Assembly (NCBI GenBank): GCA_025890175.1
Contig: JANPYM010000007.1
Span: 1,616,209 to 1,680,208, forward strand
Reading direction: 5' to 3'
From: Ciborinia camelliae
Taxonomy: Eukaryota; Ascomycota; Leotiomycetes; Helotiales; Sclerotiniaceae
Length of the DNA stretch: 64,000 nucleotides
Shown here: positions 1 to 13,094 of the stretch, piece after piece
How positions within the stretch are numbered: the stretch's first letter is position 1
Layout of the letters: the number at the start of each line of letters is the position of its first letter
The notes under the pieces: generated by a model
Databases searched by the model: none
Told to the model about the DNA's origin: nothing
Seen by the model: only the letters and a program-made list of their open reading frames with translations
Position numbers and translations under genes: made by a program

Positions 1-306
1 TCCAACGCCCCATTCCCATATCTTTATGCCCATCTGGAAAGCATATTTTAATAAGTATCTGAGTGTTGATTCCAGACACCACCAATGTGACCAACACTGC
101 CAATCCCTGCATCGAAGGAAACTATATCATGATCATGAAATCCCAAACTCAAAGACCCGCATGCCAAAAATCGTCCAAACAAGAAGACAAATCAAACACC
201 AACTATTTTTACTTCATAGCCATAATTAGATATGTCTCTGTGAGTGCTTGCCTCGCTGTCAATCCAGTCAAGTCAGTTTTCTCTTTCTTTCCTTCACCCC
301 ATAACT
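1..306. other. intergenic, no gene seen
   Basis: Short open frames only, with no recognisable domain or intron structure. I see nothing functional here. Confidence 0.4.
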
Positions 307-744
307 TCACATCTGGGTTTTGGGATCAAACGTACGTGTTTTCTCACTCGAATGCGTAGGCGTCAAAGACGTGGTCTTGTTCTGGTTCGACTTGCCTTCT
401 TCCCTCTTCAAATTTTCCTTATAAGAAAACTTGGTTTTAAGGGTACTGAGGGGATGCTTAAGAAGGGAGATGGTAGAGGTTGTGGAATAGAGAGATGAGG
501 TGTCATTCGCTGGAGTATATGTAGTGGTAGTGTCCATCGAGTCTTTGGCGGATGAAGATGTGGCTGTGTAGGACTTGGAGGTGGAGTAGGAGACGGGTGT
601 CGCTTTGGGGGATTTTGGAGAGGCGGGGTGGAATAGGGTAGGAGGTTTTTCGTTGGGGAAACCTGGGGTGGTCAGAGGGGGTTGAGGGATGAAGGGGGGA
701 GAAGACATACGAGAATGTGGGTAAGCTGGGAATCCGGCAGGCAT
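307..744 (-). CDS. hypothetical Pro/Ser/Thr-rich small protein
   Basis: A single uninterrupted frame of 145 residues starting with MPAGFPAYPHSR. The first half is rich in proline and serine, the middle is Ser/Thr/Tyr-rich, and the C-terminal third is basic (KTKFSYKENLKREEGK). There is no signal peptide, membrane segment or known domain, so it looks intrinsically disordered. Amino-acid use is less monotonous than in the microsatellite-derived frames nearby, which is the main reason to keep it. No neighbour lies closer than about 5 kb. I do not recognise a family; it could be a lineage-specific protein or a chance frame. Confidence 0.35.
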   Translation of the reverse strand: MPAGFPAYPHSRMSSPPFIPQPPLTTPGFPNEKPPTLFHPASPKSPKATPVSYSTSKSYTATSSSAKDSMDTTTTYTPANDTSSLYSTTSTISLLKHPLSTLKTKFSYKENLKREEGKSNQNKTTSLTPTHSSEKTRTFDPKTQM

Positions 745-3700
745 TTTTAGGAATGTGGTGTGGTTAATGTTTGAGATGGTGTTGATGAGAGACTGTAGAC
801 TGGCAAGATTGATTTTGATGTAGAGTTCAATGATACGAGTAGGTTTGTATCTTGTATCTTGTATCTGAGTGATGATGATGATGATGATGAGAATAAGAAA
901 GCCTTCATAATCGAGGCATCATTCCTCTATATATATATCCCAACCTATCCCATACCAACCCATTCACATCCAACAAACCCAAACAAAACAAAACAGTCAT
1001 AGCAGGTAATCCAACCCCGTCCGCCATATGCAAGCTCCGCCCGCTAAGCCAGCAAATATCAAATTTCACAGGCAGCATTCTCTCGGGGAGAAAACTTTTT
1101 CTTACCTTGGACCCTATGGTACCATGCATATAAAAAAATTAGTACGCCGCGTAAACGCCTGGTGCATGTCAGATCCCCAAAACGTTCTCATGGCTCCTCT
1201 CTAAATGGTGTAAGGCTGAGGGGCCCGGAGTTCGCTTATCCCCACATCTTTCAACTCCGTTACACAGCTTCGATGCATGCCCAGGTGGGCTTAAGCCACC
1301 GTGGGTCGTTGGGATAAGATGAGTAAAATTTGCGGGCGCGAGGCCGGATGACTCAGGTTTGGATGGTTATTCCGATGAGGTGGATGGGTAGGTAGTACTC
1401 GGAGAGTTGTTTGGGGGATCTGAGATACAGCAAGGTTAGGGAGGGCTTTGTGGTAAGATTACGATATGGATAGGATGGAAACTGCGTCATCGGTGATCAG
1501 ATGCTATGCTACACTATGCTATGTTTAAGCTCGAGGCTCAAACCGGCCAGCGGTCTTGCTTGCAAGTCTATCTAAATGGCTTGGTTCTAGAACCGCGATA
1601 TGGGGTTGTAAATCCTTATTCGACGATACGGCATACTCATCTGCTTTTCTATCAGATATCAGCAGTATGCGTTTCAAACACAGTCAGCAGAAACGCACTC
1701 ACTGACGCAGCGACAACTAACCTTTCGACAATCGGTATATGCAGGTACCATACTACCTAAATACGTATCAGTAGGTACTAATGATACACGAAACCTATTG
1801 CGAACTGCCGGTTTTCAATATGCAGTGTTTCTTGGCTAAGGGTCTGCTGCCTAATAAGTTCTAATCTACTAGTAGGTAAGGTCTCACCTCGTGGTACCGC
1901 TGTCATTACACCTAGGTAGAAGGGAGAGCAACATCATGATTTACAATCATGATTGCACAATCACTTTATTGAATGTCAAACCATAAACCATACCATCCAT
2001 CCCAGCACCCTGAGAAGAAAAATTTCTCAAACAGTGAAAAAATCCTACACCGTGTTGTATCTGATTCTCATTGCCAACCAACTCCGTGCCTCATCACTAC
2101 CTCCCTCCCTGCCGGCACCTACGAGTACTCCGTACTCCGCACCAACAATACCACCACCTAAAATATTTTCTCGATGAATTCCGAAAACTTATGCCGTTAT
2201 GAGAATCCTGGTAACTGAACCGATTGGTCGGAATACTTACCTCGTATGGTATCTAGGATGGATGATTTCCAAAGTTGATATATCATCATGACACAATCCC
2301 AATCCCAATCCCATTGTGAAATAGAAGGGGGGGAATGGTGCGATATTGTAAGACTCATCATGCTCTGGAAAAAGAATCTAGACTCTAGAATCTAGAATCT
2401 AGAATTTCATTAATATAATTGACCACTTAGAGTACCTAATCATACGTTGTTCAAAAATCTTACGCCGCTCCTCCACAGGGCAAGGTAAAAACTCTACGGA
2501 GTAAGCGGAAGAAAAAGAGTCATCCATTTCCAACGAATTGACCAATCAGCATGGTCAATTCGAACACCGAGCGAGGATGATGCAGCGATGAGGAAAGAGT
2601 CAACATTGTTATTAGGAGAGCATTTGAAAAGTGGTACAGGAATTGAACATTCGAAGTTCTACCCCGATGCACCGGAATAGAGTTTTAATCTATTTGTGGT
2701 TAGGAGCTCGAGAAGCATTTCGACTCATTTCGATTCATTTTGTATGTGACTAGGGTATGATAGGGGAGTCGGGTTGAAAATTGGGCACATACCTATATAC
2801 ATCTTTTGGGTCGTTAGCTCAGTGGCTTTCGAATCAATATCCTTCATTTATAGATGGGCTTTTCCCATTCTGATCCTAGGATTCGAGAGGAGACTTATTT
2901 TCATTCAGCCAGTCAATATTTTATTTCCTTTCGCGTGGTCTGATGATGGTCTGCCAACGCAGTAAGCAGTGAGGGCTTTAAGTGAGACTCGTACTACTAG
3001 TAGGTTGTGGAGGCTATATCGTGTATACTTCATTGTCTTTCTTAAAGCACTTGTTAGGGATCAATATGGCAGGTGCGACTATAGAGTAATATATATAGGT
3101 TCGTACACTTAGCGTTATCAACCCTCTTCACCTCTTCACACAACCTGGATTCCTTCTTGGTGATGCACGCAGGGGATTGGTTCTTCGGGGTTCCTGGATT
3201 TGTGATTTCAATTCGAGGTCCGGAATGCATCATATTCGATATCGCTCATGCTCACGCCTTTGCGGATCCTCCATTTTGAATCCCCTGCCAGTGCAGAAGG
3301 ATGAAAATATATTTACAGTCGACGACGTACCTTACTCTTCAACTCTCAATATGTTAGCTCCCAAGCTTCGATTCTCTCCGGTAAATCGAGCGGGCACTTT
3401 TGATGCAGTATTACTTCGATACAACACATATGCAGCACGTAGTGTGTAGTGCGTAGAGAAAGTTACCTCAGTGGAGATGACGAGGTCAAAAGAAGAGGGC
3501 CCATGACCTTCAGCGCAGGTTTCAACCCAGAGAAGAGAAAAAAGTGTCCAGACGTCAGCGCTCGAAGGCTCTGAATGCTAAGAAGGGAGACGCAAGGAAA
3601 AAAACCGTGGCATTGGGAGCGATTATACCTTATGATGTGTAGGGTGAAACCATCTTCAACTTCTGGGCACTGATCAAAATCAGAATCAAAAGAGTCATTG

Positions 3701-4589
3701 CAAGTGCAACCCGGAATATATCATATCATCACCATGCTTGAACCCCGCTACCATGGAAAAGATTTGGCACTTGCAATCTATGCACAATGCACTCCTACCT
3801 AGCTTCCAGATAGAATCAGCACCAGCAGCTCATCCGCTAAAAGCCTCTCACTCTATTAATTCATCCCAACCATTCCCAATCCGTCCCAATCCATCATCGA
3901 CACTTCCTTCCACCCACCTCACTCACCCCCGAACAAAATCTCCAAACACGCAGATATATTATACACCCTATCATATTTATTTCCCATCACTAGTGTCTAT
4001 CCCGCCACAATAGTACCGCGTACATCGTACGTCGTCGACTTACACCTCTTCCATATATTCCTCGGAAACCCTATGGATAATCTCAGGTATGCATGTTACA
4101 AACCCAAGATCCCTTTAATATGTTTATCTAACAACTCGTTATATATATATTGTATATTATATATAGTAGTCCTAAGTCAACCTCAACATCAACCACAACC
4201 ACAAACTTATCTAAACTCTAATGCACCCATTCATCATCTCCCCTCCCCTCTCCCCTCTCCCATTCTTAATCATCAATCCAAATCCTCCCTCATAAATCAT
4301 TAAAGAATCTGGGTTTATATAACAAGCTTCGCTTCCAACTTTCAAGTATTTTTCCTCCCCATTTCCAAATTACAAAATATCAATATCAATACCTATCAAC
4401 AAGAATATCAACAAGAATATCGACATTAACTTCGCATACCCACATCGCATACCTCATACGATATATCCATATCCATATCCCAGCTACATCTACCTATCCT
4501 ATCTCGTCATGAATCACTCACTCACTCGTGTCATGTCATGTCATGTCATGGAATGCTGTGGTGTGGTGTGGTGTATTCTATGGCTATTC

Positions 4590-4632
4590 TTCATCCTCAT
4601 CCTCATCCCCATCCCCATCCCCATCCACATCC
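4590..4632. repeat. CATCCT/CATCCC microsatellite
   Basis: Tandem CATCCT then CATCCC hexamers followed by CATCCA and CATCCG variants. It generates an artificial PHPHPH or IPIPIP frame. Confidence 0.8.
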
Positions 4633-4916
4633 GCATCCTAAATCTAAACCTCAACTTAAACTCCCTGGGAATCTATACCCCAGTCTCTATCTCTATCTCT
4701 TCTCATCACATTTTATTTCATCACATCTCATGGCATCACATCTCATCTAGCATTCATGATATATTCATGATATATTCAAACCCACTAACCAACCAACCAC
4801 CCATCAACCCAACCATAAACCATTCCACTTGCTTCGCTTCTCCTACCCTCCTACCCTCCCTAACCATCTCCCCCTCCCATCTCCCCCAACCCAACCCAAC
4901 CCAACCCAACCTAACC

Positions 4917-5034
4917 TCCCACTTCCACTTCCACTTCCACTTTCACTTCCACTTGCACTTTCACTTCCACTTGCACTTTCACTTCCACTTCCACTTCCAC
5001 TTTCACTTCCACTTCCACTTTCACTTCCACTTGG
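4917..5034. repeat. ACTTCC hexanucleotide minisatellite
   Basis: About 19 copies of a 6-bp unit ACTTCC, interspersed with ACTTTC and ACTTGC variants. The strand is pyrimidine-rich. It accounts for the HFHFHF and LPLPLP frames on the plus strand. Confidence 0.9.
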
Positions 5035-5047
5035 AATTATATGATGT

Positions 5048-5116
5048 ACATATACATATCATCCATATACATATCATCCATATACATATCATCCATATAC
5101 ATATCATCCATATCAT
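5048..5116. repeat. 15-bp tandem repeat, ATATACATATCATCC
   Basis: Four consecutive near-perfect copies of a 15-bp unit, followed by a CTAT tetranucleotide run near 5128-5145. Confidence 0.85.
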
Positions 5117-5713
5117 ACCATCCATACTATCTATCTATCTATCTATATATGGAGAATCGAGATGCCGAGATGATGTAATGATGAATAAATGATACCTACC
5201 TAGATCCCTAGATCCCAAAGTACTACAAGAAAAGAAATCATCTCTCGCCTCAATCCCAAGTCCCAATCCCAATCCCAATCCCAGAACACAAGCGACCATA
5301 TCACAAAAATCACAATCACATCACGCTGCAAATCCAAACAATTAAATTTAAATGTAAATCTTCATTTTTCATTTCTCATTCTTCACTTCTCGTCTTTCTT
5401 TAAAATGAAAGGTGGTGTGATTAATTACAATAGATTAAGTATCCTGAGGGTTTTCATATTTCATCCTTCAAACAGCCGTTGAAAAAATTTAATAAGACCA
5501 ACCCTTTTTTTCCTCGCCTTACTACTTTCATAAATAACGCCCAATTCCCTCCCTAGATTTAAATGGACAGAAGTATGTGAACGCCCAGTCTAATGCAAGA
5601 AAATAATCATAACCTTACTACCGCAACTGTACCCCCAGTATGCGAAGATTGGCGTTCCGATAAGAACAAAATGGTGAGAAAGTAGTTTGAAGATTGGCGA
5701 GAAAAATCAGAAA

Positions 5714-7544
5714 TTATAATCTCTTGGTGAAGGTCAATGGGCAATCATCCTGTGATTCGTGTTAGTGATGACTAAAAATCCATCGTGGGAAAATATGTAC
5801 TAACCATAGGGAAGATTGTAGCGAAAACTTTAATCTCTTCCGACTTAGGAGTTGCATGATGAACCCAATCGAGTTCCATCGAAGCCTTTCCAATCATAAG
5901 AGCAAGGTTAATTTGTGCGTATTCTTGTCCGATACAATAATGAGAACCGGTTCCGAAGACCAAATAATTCTTAGCGCCCTTTACTTCCGCGTCACCGGAG
6001 AAGTAACGCTCAGGGTCGAATTCATCAGGTCGTTCATAAACATCGGGATCGCGTAAAGCTGGCCATGTGGTTGGAATAATCATTGCTCCTATTGAGTGGT
6101 TAGCATTGCATCATGGCCTTGGTTCAGCTTGACAAACCTTTGGGAACGGTGTAGTCCGAGGTAATAGGGAATGGCTTCTTAGTGATGTATGGAACCATAA
6201 GAACCGGAGGGCGGTATCTCAATATTTCTCTAACCACGGCACGAGTATACTTCATGCTTTCCATCATATCCATATTTGGTCGAACTCGTTTATCACCACC
6301 GCGAGCAAGTAGGTTCTCCTCACGGACCCTATCTAAAACCTCCGGACGTTGAGACATAACTTGGAATAACCAGGTGGCGGCACTGCTAGTAGCGTCTTGG
6401 GAAGCAAACAAAAAGGTGAAGACGGTTTGAGCAATTTCGTAATCGGTAAAATCGCGGAGTAGAGGTGTTGGCTTTGGCATTCCTTCCGTTGAGACACCCT
6501 TCGCTTCGGCCTCTCGCCAAGCAGCGGACTCGATCTGAGACTTGATCCATCCATCCATAATGCAAGACACTTCACCACCGGCAGCCATGCGAACCTTGCT
6601 CTTGGCGGCACACTTGGAGAATTCCTCAAGGACCATGTCGGCAGCGATTTTTCCATACCAAGACTTGGTGAATGGAAGAATGATTGGGAAGTTGACCAGT
6701 TCCAAAGCAGCAGTGATGTTGTAGTAGTCGTCGGCGATCTTCTTGATAGCTTCGTCGGAGATATAGAAACCAACAAAGGTACGGCAGGAGACGGCGCACA
6801 GCAATTCTCGGAACTCGGACATGAAGGGAACGGGTTTTCCTCCAGCTTCCGCGGTAACCTTTGCGAATCTCTCCAGGTATTGATTGTAGACGTCGTCTTG
6901 TCCTGGAAGGTAGCAGTCGAGAGCTTTGCGGGTGAACAAACCATTGAGACCCTTTCGGAAATCGACGTGGGCCTTTCCATCGAGGAATACCCAGTTGGTC
7001 TCACCCAACAACTTGTGTGCGGAATCGACTACGCATGGCTTCACGTATGCAGGCGAATGGAAAACCTTTCTGGCCATATCACGAGTAGAAGCAATAACGA
7101 CGAATCTGAGGAGGGTCAGTGCCTAATTTTCGAGTGGCAGACCACCATATGAACTTACTTGTGGAAAACCGAGACGCAGCTGAGTTCACCGCTTGCCCAT
7201 TTTTCTTGATATTCGTGGAATTTAGGATTGACCGATTGTAGAAATGGGCCCATGAAGGGGGCTTTCCATGTTGGACCGATGATTGAACCTTTTTGCCAAA
7301 GATAACTGACTGCACGGTTGTCAGGGTTGCGATTGAATGGAGTGAATGGAGTGAATGATGTGAGGGGTGACTTACATTGATCGTATGCAACCAAGACGCA
7401 AAGAATTGTGAGAACAATCTGCCATGCGCTGACTTGTGCAAGTTTGGCTAGATAGCCATTTAATTGAGGATATCCAATAACCTGAGCCAGCTTTGCGTCT
7501 GCCACCGGTGAAGCGTAAGTGATGTTTTGTACGAGGCCCGCCAT
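5714..7544 (-). CDS. ERG5: sterol C-22 desaturase (cytochrome P450 61)
   Basis: ERG5/CYP61 introduces the C22-C23 double bond late in ergosterol synthesis, in the ER membrane. Five exons fit: 7544-7376, 7309-7160, 7105-6138, 6088-5805 and 5749-5714; exon 2 may run one base further to 7159, as the total needs 1608 nt. The result is 535 residues, normal for the family. A hydrophobic anchor near residues 35-55 precedes the motif FVVIASTRDMARK. The oxygen-binding helix reads FLFASQDATSSA, as in CYP61 rather than the usual AGxDT. The ExxR motif is EILR, and the heme loop FGTGSHYCIGQ places the axial cysteine near residue 481. The last exon encodes only 12 codons including the stop and restores the conserved tail DDCPLTF. 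The gene stands alone, with long non-coding flanks. Identification is from family knowledge of these motifs. Confidence 0.95.
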
Positions 7545-9030
7545 GTTTGCTCGCTATGCCGTATTCCGTATGTACCTGTACCAACCCAAAATACTCAAGC
7601 AAGCGCTTTTCCCCAAACACCAGCAGAGAAGATATTATCCAAAAGGTTGAGCAATCAAAATAACAATTGCACCAGCACCAGCACCAAATGAAGATCAATA
7701 TGCAAGTTGATCTTCTAAATATATGCAATATGACAATGACACAATGAGGTGTTGTCTTGCCAAACGATACTTTTGTTCAATGGATGTGCAAAGTCAAAAA
7801 GGATCAAGAAAAAGGGAAGAAATTAGATATGGATGGAAGGGGGGGAAGGTAAAGGACAGGAGACATTGATCTGAGAAAATCGGGAATGGATTTTTAAAGG
7901 TACTGAACTAGAGTAGGTAATCTAATCTACCTACCTACCTACCTAGGTACCTTAGCTACCTTTCCTTTTTACCTATACCCTTACCTATATCCGACCTTGC
8001 CTAGGTAGGTATCAATATCTCAAGAAGCTCGGTCCGTACCTAGGTAGATAGGTAGGGAAGGGAAGGGAAGGGAAGGGACGGGACGGAATGTGATTAGCTA
8101 ATTCCACATCAGAATAGACAGGAACCAATTAAGGTTTCCCTATCAACGAGGGATGACAGAGGGGATGATGATGAATCATGAAAGTCAAATTACCTAGGCT
8201 CAGTCGATAGGTTTAAAATGGGGTGAATACCGATCCGATAAAAGAATTTTCCAGGGTCGGGAAAAAAAAAATAATGGAAAGGAAAACTTAAATGAATCAA
8301 CAGCTGGGAGAGAAAGCTTCAACCAGAGTGGCTATGATTCGTTTATTCATTCATGATTCCATTCATTCATTTGTATTCATTCATTTCCTATCAGAACGGG
8401 CGGCAAGCGGTGGCGCCATATGTTTCGATTACTACATATTCCACTATTCCACTATGATTCAATGGTTCAGGTTGGTTGAGGAAATAACCTGGGATGACTG
8501 GAAGAGAAAGAGAGGGGATTCGGAAATGAGACATCCATCCATCCATCCTTAAAGCCGTCAATAAAAGAAGGGGGCGGGGTTACCGGTACACAAATGGAAT
8601 TTACCATATTTATACCATTATTGAAAAGAAAGGAGAAGAGAATGAGAAGAGAATATCTATGTAGGTAGGTAAGGTAGATAGTTATGACTAGGTAGTACCT
8701 CCAGCCATCTGATCTAGTACCTACCTCGGGCCTAGATACCGATCGGTCGTTTATTATATACCTACTATATATATATATATATATACTTACTTTATACTGC
8801 ATTCACCAATTTATTCATAAAACAACCCGAGCTACACAGGTGGTGCTGTTGAGTCGTTCCATCCATCCATCTATATCCAATTCACCCAATTCACACACTC
8901 TCTTCTACCGGTATCGGTATCGGTATAATTCCTATCATTCCTATCATCCATAGATTCCTATCAATCCTATCAATCCTATCATATCTCCTCTATCTCCTCC
9001 CACTCCCACTCCAAGTCTCTCGAGTACCTA

Positions 9031-9527
9031 CCTTAGTGGAGTTATGCGAAACCGGTAAATTGTGTATACAGGCTGTATACAACATGTAACGCTTCTCTTT
9101 ATGTTATTGAAGTGTAGCAAGTTATATCATATATACAGCCTGTATACATTCTATAACCGATTGCTTAAAAATATACTAAAAAATCAAAAAAATTCTGAAA
9201 ACCAGATATAATCATATCCACTTTAATTATATCCACTTTATATACTTACGAAGTTGATTTTTTTTTTTTTTTAATAATTGAAATCATACGTACTACCACT
9301 GCACTACAGGGAATATGATTTTCAAGTTTTGTTGTACGCGCGGTGTTTAATTAAAATTATAATATTAAAAAAATTTATACATTATGTAAATATTGTGTAA
9401 GAATTTACATTATATAAGAAATTATACTATGTATACAGTATATAAATCGCTTAAATCATGTAAATATCATGTAAGCCTTTTACATCCTGTAAGGGTCATG
9501 TAGTGGTTTCACAGACCTCCACTAAGG
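9031..9527. mobile_element. MITE-like element with TIRs and TA target duplication
   Basis: The left end CCTTAGTGGAGTTATGCGAA matches the reverse complement of the right end, CCTTAGTGGAGGTCTGTGAA: the first 11 bases are identical, then a few mismatches, then a shared GAAACC. A TA dinucleotide flanks both ends (9029-9030 and 9528-9529), as expected for Tc1/mariner/pogo-type insertion. The interior is very AT-rich and contains TGTATACAG/CTGTATACA palindromes and no coding capacity. Its size (497 bp) fits a non-autonomous element, possibly altered by repeat-induced point mutation. Confidence 0.7.
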
Positions 9528-10708
9528 TACCTCCAGCTATGTACGGTAATGGAGACGTCATACCGGCAGACAAGCTTTTTAAATGAAGAAAGTCAAAAAG
9601 TGTGTAAAGTCTTACCTATATAATAAAACAAATACCTAGATACCTACCTAGGTAATAATGAATCACAATGGTTGGTCACCCCCGGTCCTCGAATCCAAAA
9701 AAGTCCAATAAAGTTGTGCCTCTGAGTGGTGTTGGAGCTTTGTTACTAGTATATTGATTGTGTATAGTAATCCCAACTATCTGATTCATTCATTTCAATC
9801 TTATGGGCGACCTTTTTTTGTATGGCCCATAATTACCTAACGATTTTATTACCTACCAGTACCTAGGTAGGTGTACTTTTTACTTATCACCTCAAATGCC
9901 ATATCATCCAATGTTTACTGTACTAAAATATGAAGTCGGTCGATGATAAACTAAAAAATCACGCCAATGTCAAAATGTCAATGTCAATGTCAGTGTCAAA
10001 TAATAAACTTTAGGCTCTAGGCCATAGGGTTTAGAGTGATCGAAAACCTTCCACCCAGAGATACAGCACCTATCTAGGTACCTAGTGCCTGATAAGATTG
10101 TTCGGATGGGAAATTTGGAACCGCACCCGGGCCAATCGAGGATCAATTAATATCTTGGTGGGATCTCAGCATTGTCACGACTCACAATTGGAACTCAACT
10201 CACGCACCCTCATTATGATTATTACAGTATTGTTGTTTCTCATTCATCACGAGACAAGACCACGATTTTGATTTTTGTACGTTGATGGGATTCGAATCTG
10301 GTGAAGCACACAATTTGGCATTGCATACTAGGTAGGTGGTGGCCGGTTCCAGGTTGTACTGAAAGTCTGGTACCTATCTTCACCATGGATAGGCCCTATC
10401 CTACTATCAACACCTCACTCACCTCGGATCTCATTGAGGTCTTGGTAACCCATTTCTTAAAATTTCATCATCATTTTGATTGGATGTCTTTCATAGGTAT
10501 GAATGATAACAAATGGAGTTCAAACATTCTTCACAAAAATTCAAAATTTCCAAAAATCAAAACTTCATATCTACCTCTAGGCTGAGGCTTACCTCACCTC
10601 ACCAATCACCACTCACTGATTTCCATCTATAACAATCTTACAATAAATACAATGTTACTATACCTACCTACCTTACCTATCAATATCAATATCAATCGGC
10701 CCCAATCA

Positions 10709-10740
10709 TCCATCCATCCATCCATCCATCCATCCATCCC
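10709..10740. repeat. CATC tetranucleotide microsatellite
   Basis: Eight consecutive CATC units, followed by A-rich and ACCCAAA-type runs. Confidence 0.85.
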
Positions 10741-11142
10741 GGAAAACCCAAACCAAACCAACCAAACCTACCAACCCAAAACCCAAAACCCAAAACCAAA
10801 ATCAAAAAAAAAAATCAAAAAAAATTGACAACGGTAAAAACGGTAAAAACGGGCAACCAAACGGTCCATCCTGTCCGTCACCCCACCCGCCCGTGGACCC
10901 TTCGAACCTTAAGTTAATTATTGGGCCCATCAATCATGGTTCATCAATCATGGTTCATCAATCATGTTCATCAATCATGTTTATCAATCAGAGTTTTTCC
11001 CAAATAAACATCCGTTGATCAGCCTTAGCCCGAAAGCCCGAGCCCTTTTGACGTTTTCTTGACTTATTAGGTATTAGGTAGGTACGTGGACCTGGGTTAC
11101 CACTGCAGTGCTAGGTAGATAGGTACCCTTATTAGCTTTGCT

Positions 11143-11190
11143 TGGTTTAGGGTGGTTTAGGGTGGTTTAGGGTGGTTTAGGGTGGTTTAG
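11143..11190. repeat. 10-bp tandem repeat GGTGGTTTAG
   Basis: Five head-to-tail copies of a 10-mer that contains TTTAGGG. It resembles a telomere-like word but the unit length is 10, not 6 or 7, so it is an ordinary minisatellite. Confidence 0.8.
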
Positions 11191-12166
11191 GATGGATTAA
11201 TCAATTTTGGCACGGGAGTACGCGAGGATTGGAACCGTGCTGGACTGCTGGATTGTTGGACTGCTGCGTGGATAGGTAGGTAGATGTTGATTGTAGGTAT
11301 CATCCACGCTTTGATCAACTACCTATTATTGTTTTGTCGGGAATTCTTAATACTAGGTATTGGTTGGTAGGTTGGTAGGTTGGTAGGTAGGTTGGTAGGT
11401 AGGTAGGTAGATACTCATCAATTAATGATCTTAACTTTCCAATGATAATAATAATAATAATTCAAGGACATTATTTCTTATTTCTTATTCCATATACCTA
11501 GGTACCTACCTACTAGGTACCTATTGATAGGTAGGTATATATCGACGGGTATATATTTCAACTTCTCGCGTAGTGTTTTGTTTTGTTTTTCTTCTTCTTT
11601 TCTTCTTCCCTTTAGAACCCCTTCCTTTCCTTTCCTTTTTCTTTTCTTTCTATTCATAGGGACCTCAAGCAATCGAATCTTTAAAGGGTAGCTAGCTAGC
11701 TAGCTAGAGCACACCTGCAATCCGTTTTTTTTTTGGCTTCAACTTATCTCCCTCCCTCCCTCCCTACCTAGTCATTCATTCATTCATCCATTCATTGTTG
11801 GTCCCCAAGTACCTACTACCTACCTAGGTAGGGATTTCCTATGATATGATATGATATGATATGATATGATATATGATATCCCCCCTCCCTCCCTTACCTT
11901 ACCCGTCCTGTTCTGACCCGACTTCCCAACCCCGCCATAGTCCTGACTCCTGACTCCTGACTCCTGACACCGGGGCGAATGTGTCAACCGAGATCGAACT
12001 TCGAACTTCTTGCTATAGGTAGGTAGGTAGGTAGATGGCTGGAGGTATCTATCTAAGCTATTTCTCATACAAATTAAATTGCCTCTTCAATTGTTTATCC
12101 GCGGGAGAGTGGAAGTGTATGCAGGTGAATTCTCTATCAATTAGTATCGACGAAAGACCCCCGCCA

Positions 12167-12170
<4 letters not shown>

Positions 12171-12204
<34 letters not shown>
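12171..12204. repeat. CT dinucleotide microsatellite
   Basis: About 17 uninterrupted CT units. Confidence 0.9.
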
Positions 12205-12209
<5 letters not shown>

Positions 12210-12896
12210 CAGTAAAAACAAAAAACCATCTCACCCGTGGACATTCCAACATCCTCCCCCTTCCCGACCATATCACACCTCATCCATACACCACAAACTC
12301 CTCCTTACCTTACCTTACCTTACCTAACCTAGGTATATATAAAACATCACTTAACACCCCCCCCCCCTTCTTCCACAAGCTTCAGATCAGATCGGTGGAT
12401 TGGATTGGATTGGATTATTATACCAAGTAGTTGGGTGGGTGGGTTGGTGGGTTGGTGATCACCTGCAAGCGAATGAATCTCTATTGTTGTGTGGTTTTTT
12501 TGGTGGGGGGAAAGAGGTCTACGGTTATTAGTTAGTTGGTTACTCGATTTTCATCGTGGGTTTATTGGGGGTCCTAGATAGATCACCCTTCTCTTCCAAG
12601 GTCCGGTCGAGATCACCTACCTGCCTACCTACCTCCCTATCTATCTATCTAGATCCAACCAATCTTTTATTTGCCTCCCCGCACCACAGAGTCAGTAGCT
12701 CGGGAATGACATGGTATGATATGGCATGATATGGCATAGCATAGCTAGACTAGATTAGACTAGACTAGCCTCTAATATCCAAGATATGATCTCTCTTGAA
12801 TTTTTTTTATATGTATGTATTATAGATGTATGTATATATAACTAATCCTGATCTGAGGGATTTTCATACCTAGTATCTAGAATCTACTTTATTAAA

Positions 12897-13094
<198 letters not shown>

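Larger units (their letters stand above)
745..5713. other. long gene-free stretch with microsatellites
   Basis: About 5 kb with no convincing gene. Frames of 60-90 residues exist (for example 3177-3449) but lack domains and plausible splicing. From about 4.5 kb the DNA becomes simple-sequence: CATCCC, ACTTCC and ATATACATATCATCC tandem arrays, and CTAT runs. The last few hundred bases before 5714 are presumably the 3' flank of ERG5. Confidence 0.5.

Noticed and set aside
4917..5116. CRISPR-like array
   Set aside because: Units are direct tandem repeats without unique spacers, and the organism is eukaryotic.
4509..5192. 227-residue plus-strand frame
   Set aside because: It is a translation of CATCCC, ACTTCC and ATAC microsatellites (HFHFHF, IHIIHI) with no domain.
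11143..11190. Interstitial telomere repeat
   Set aside because: The unit is a 10-mer, GGTGGTTTAG, not TTAGGG, and only five copies exist.
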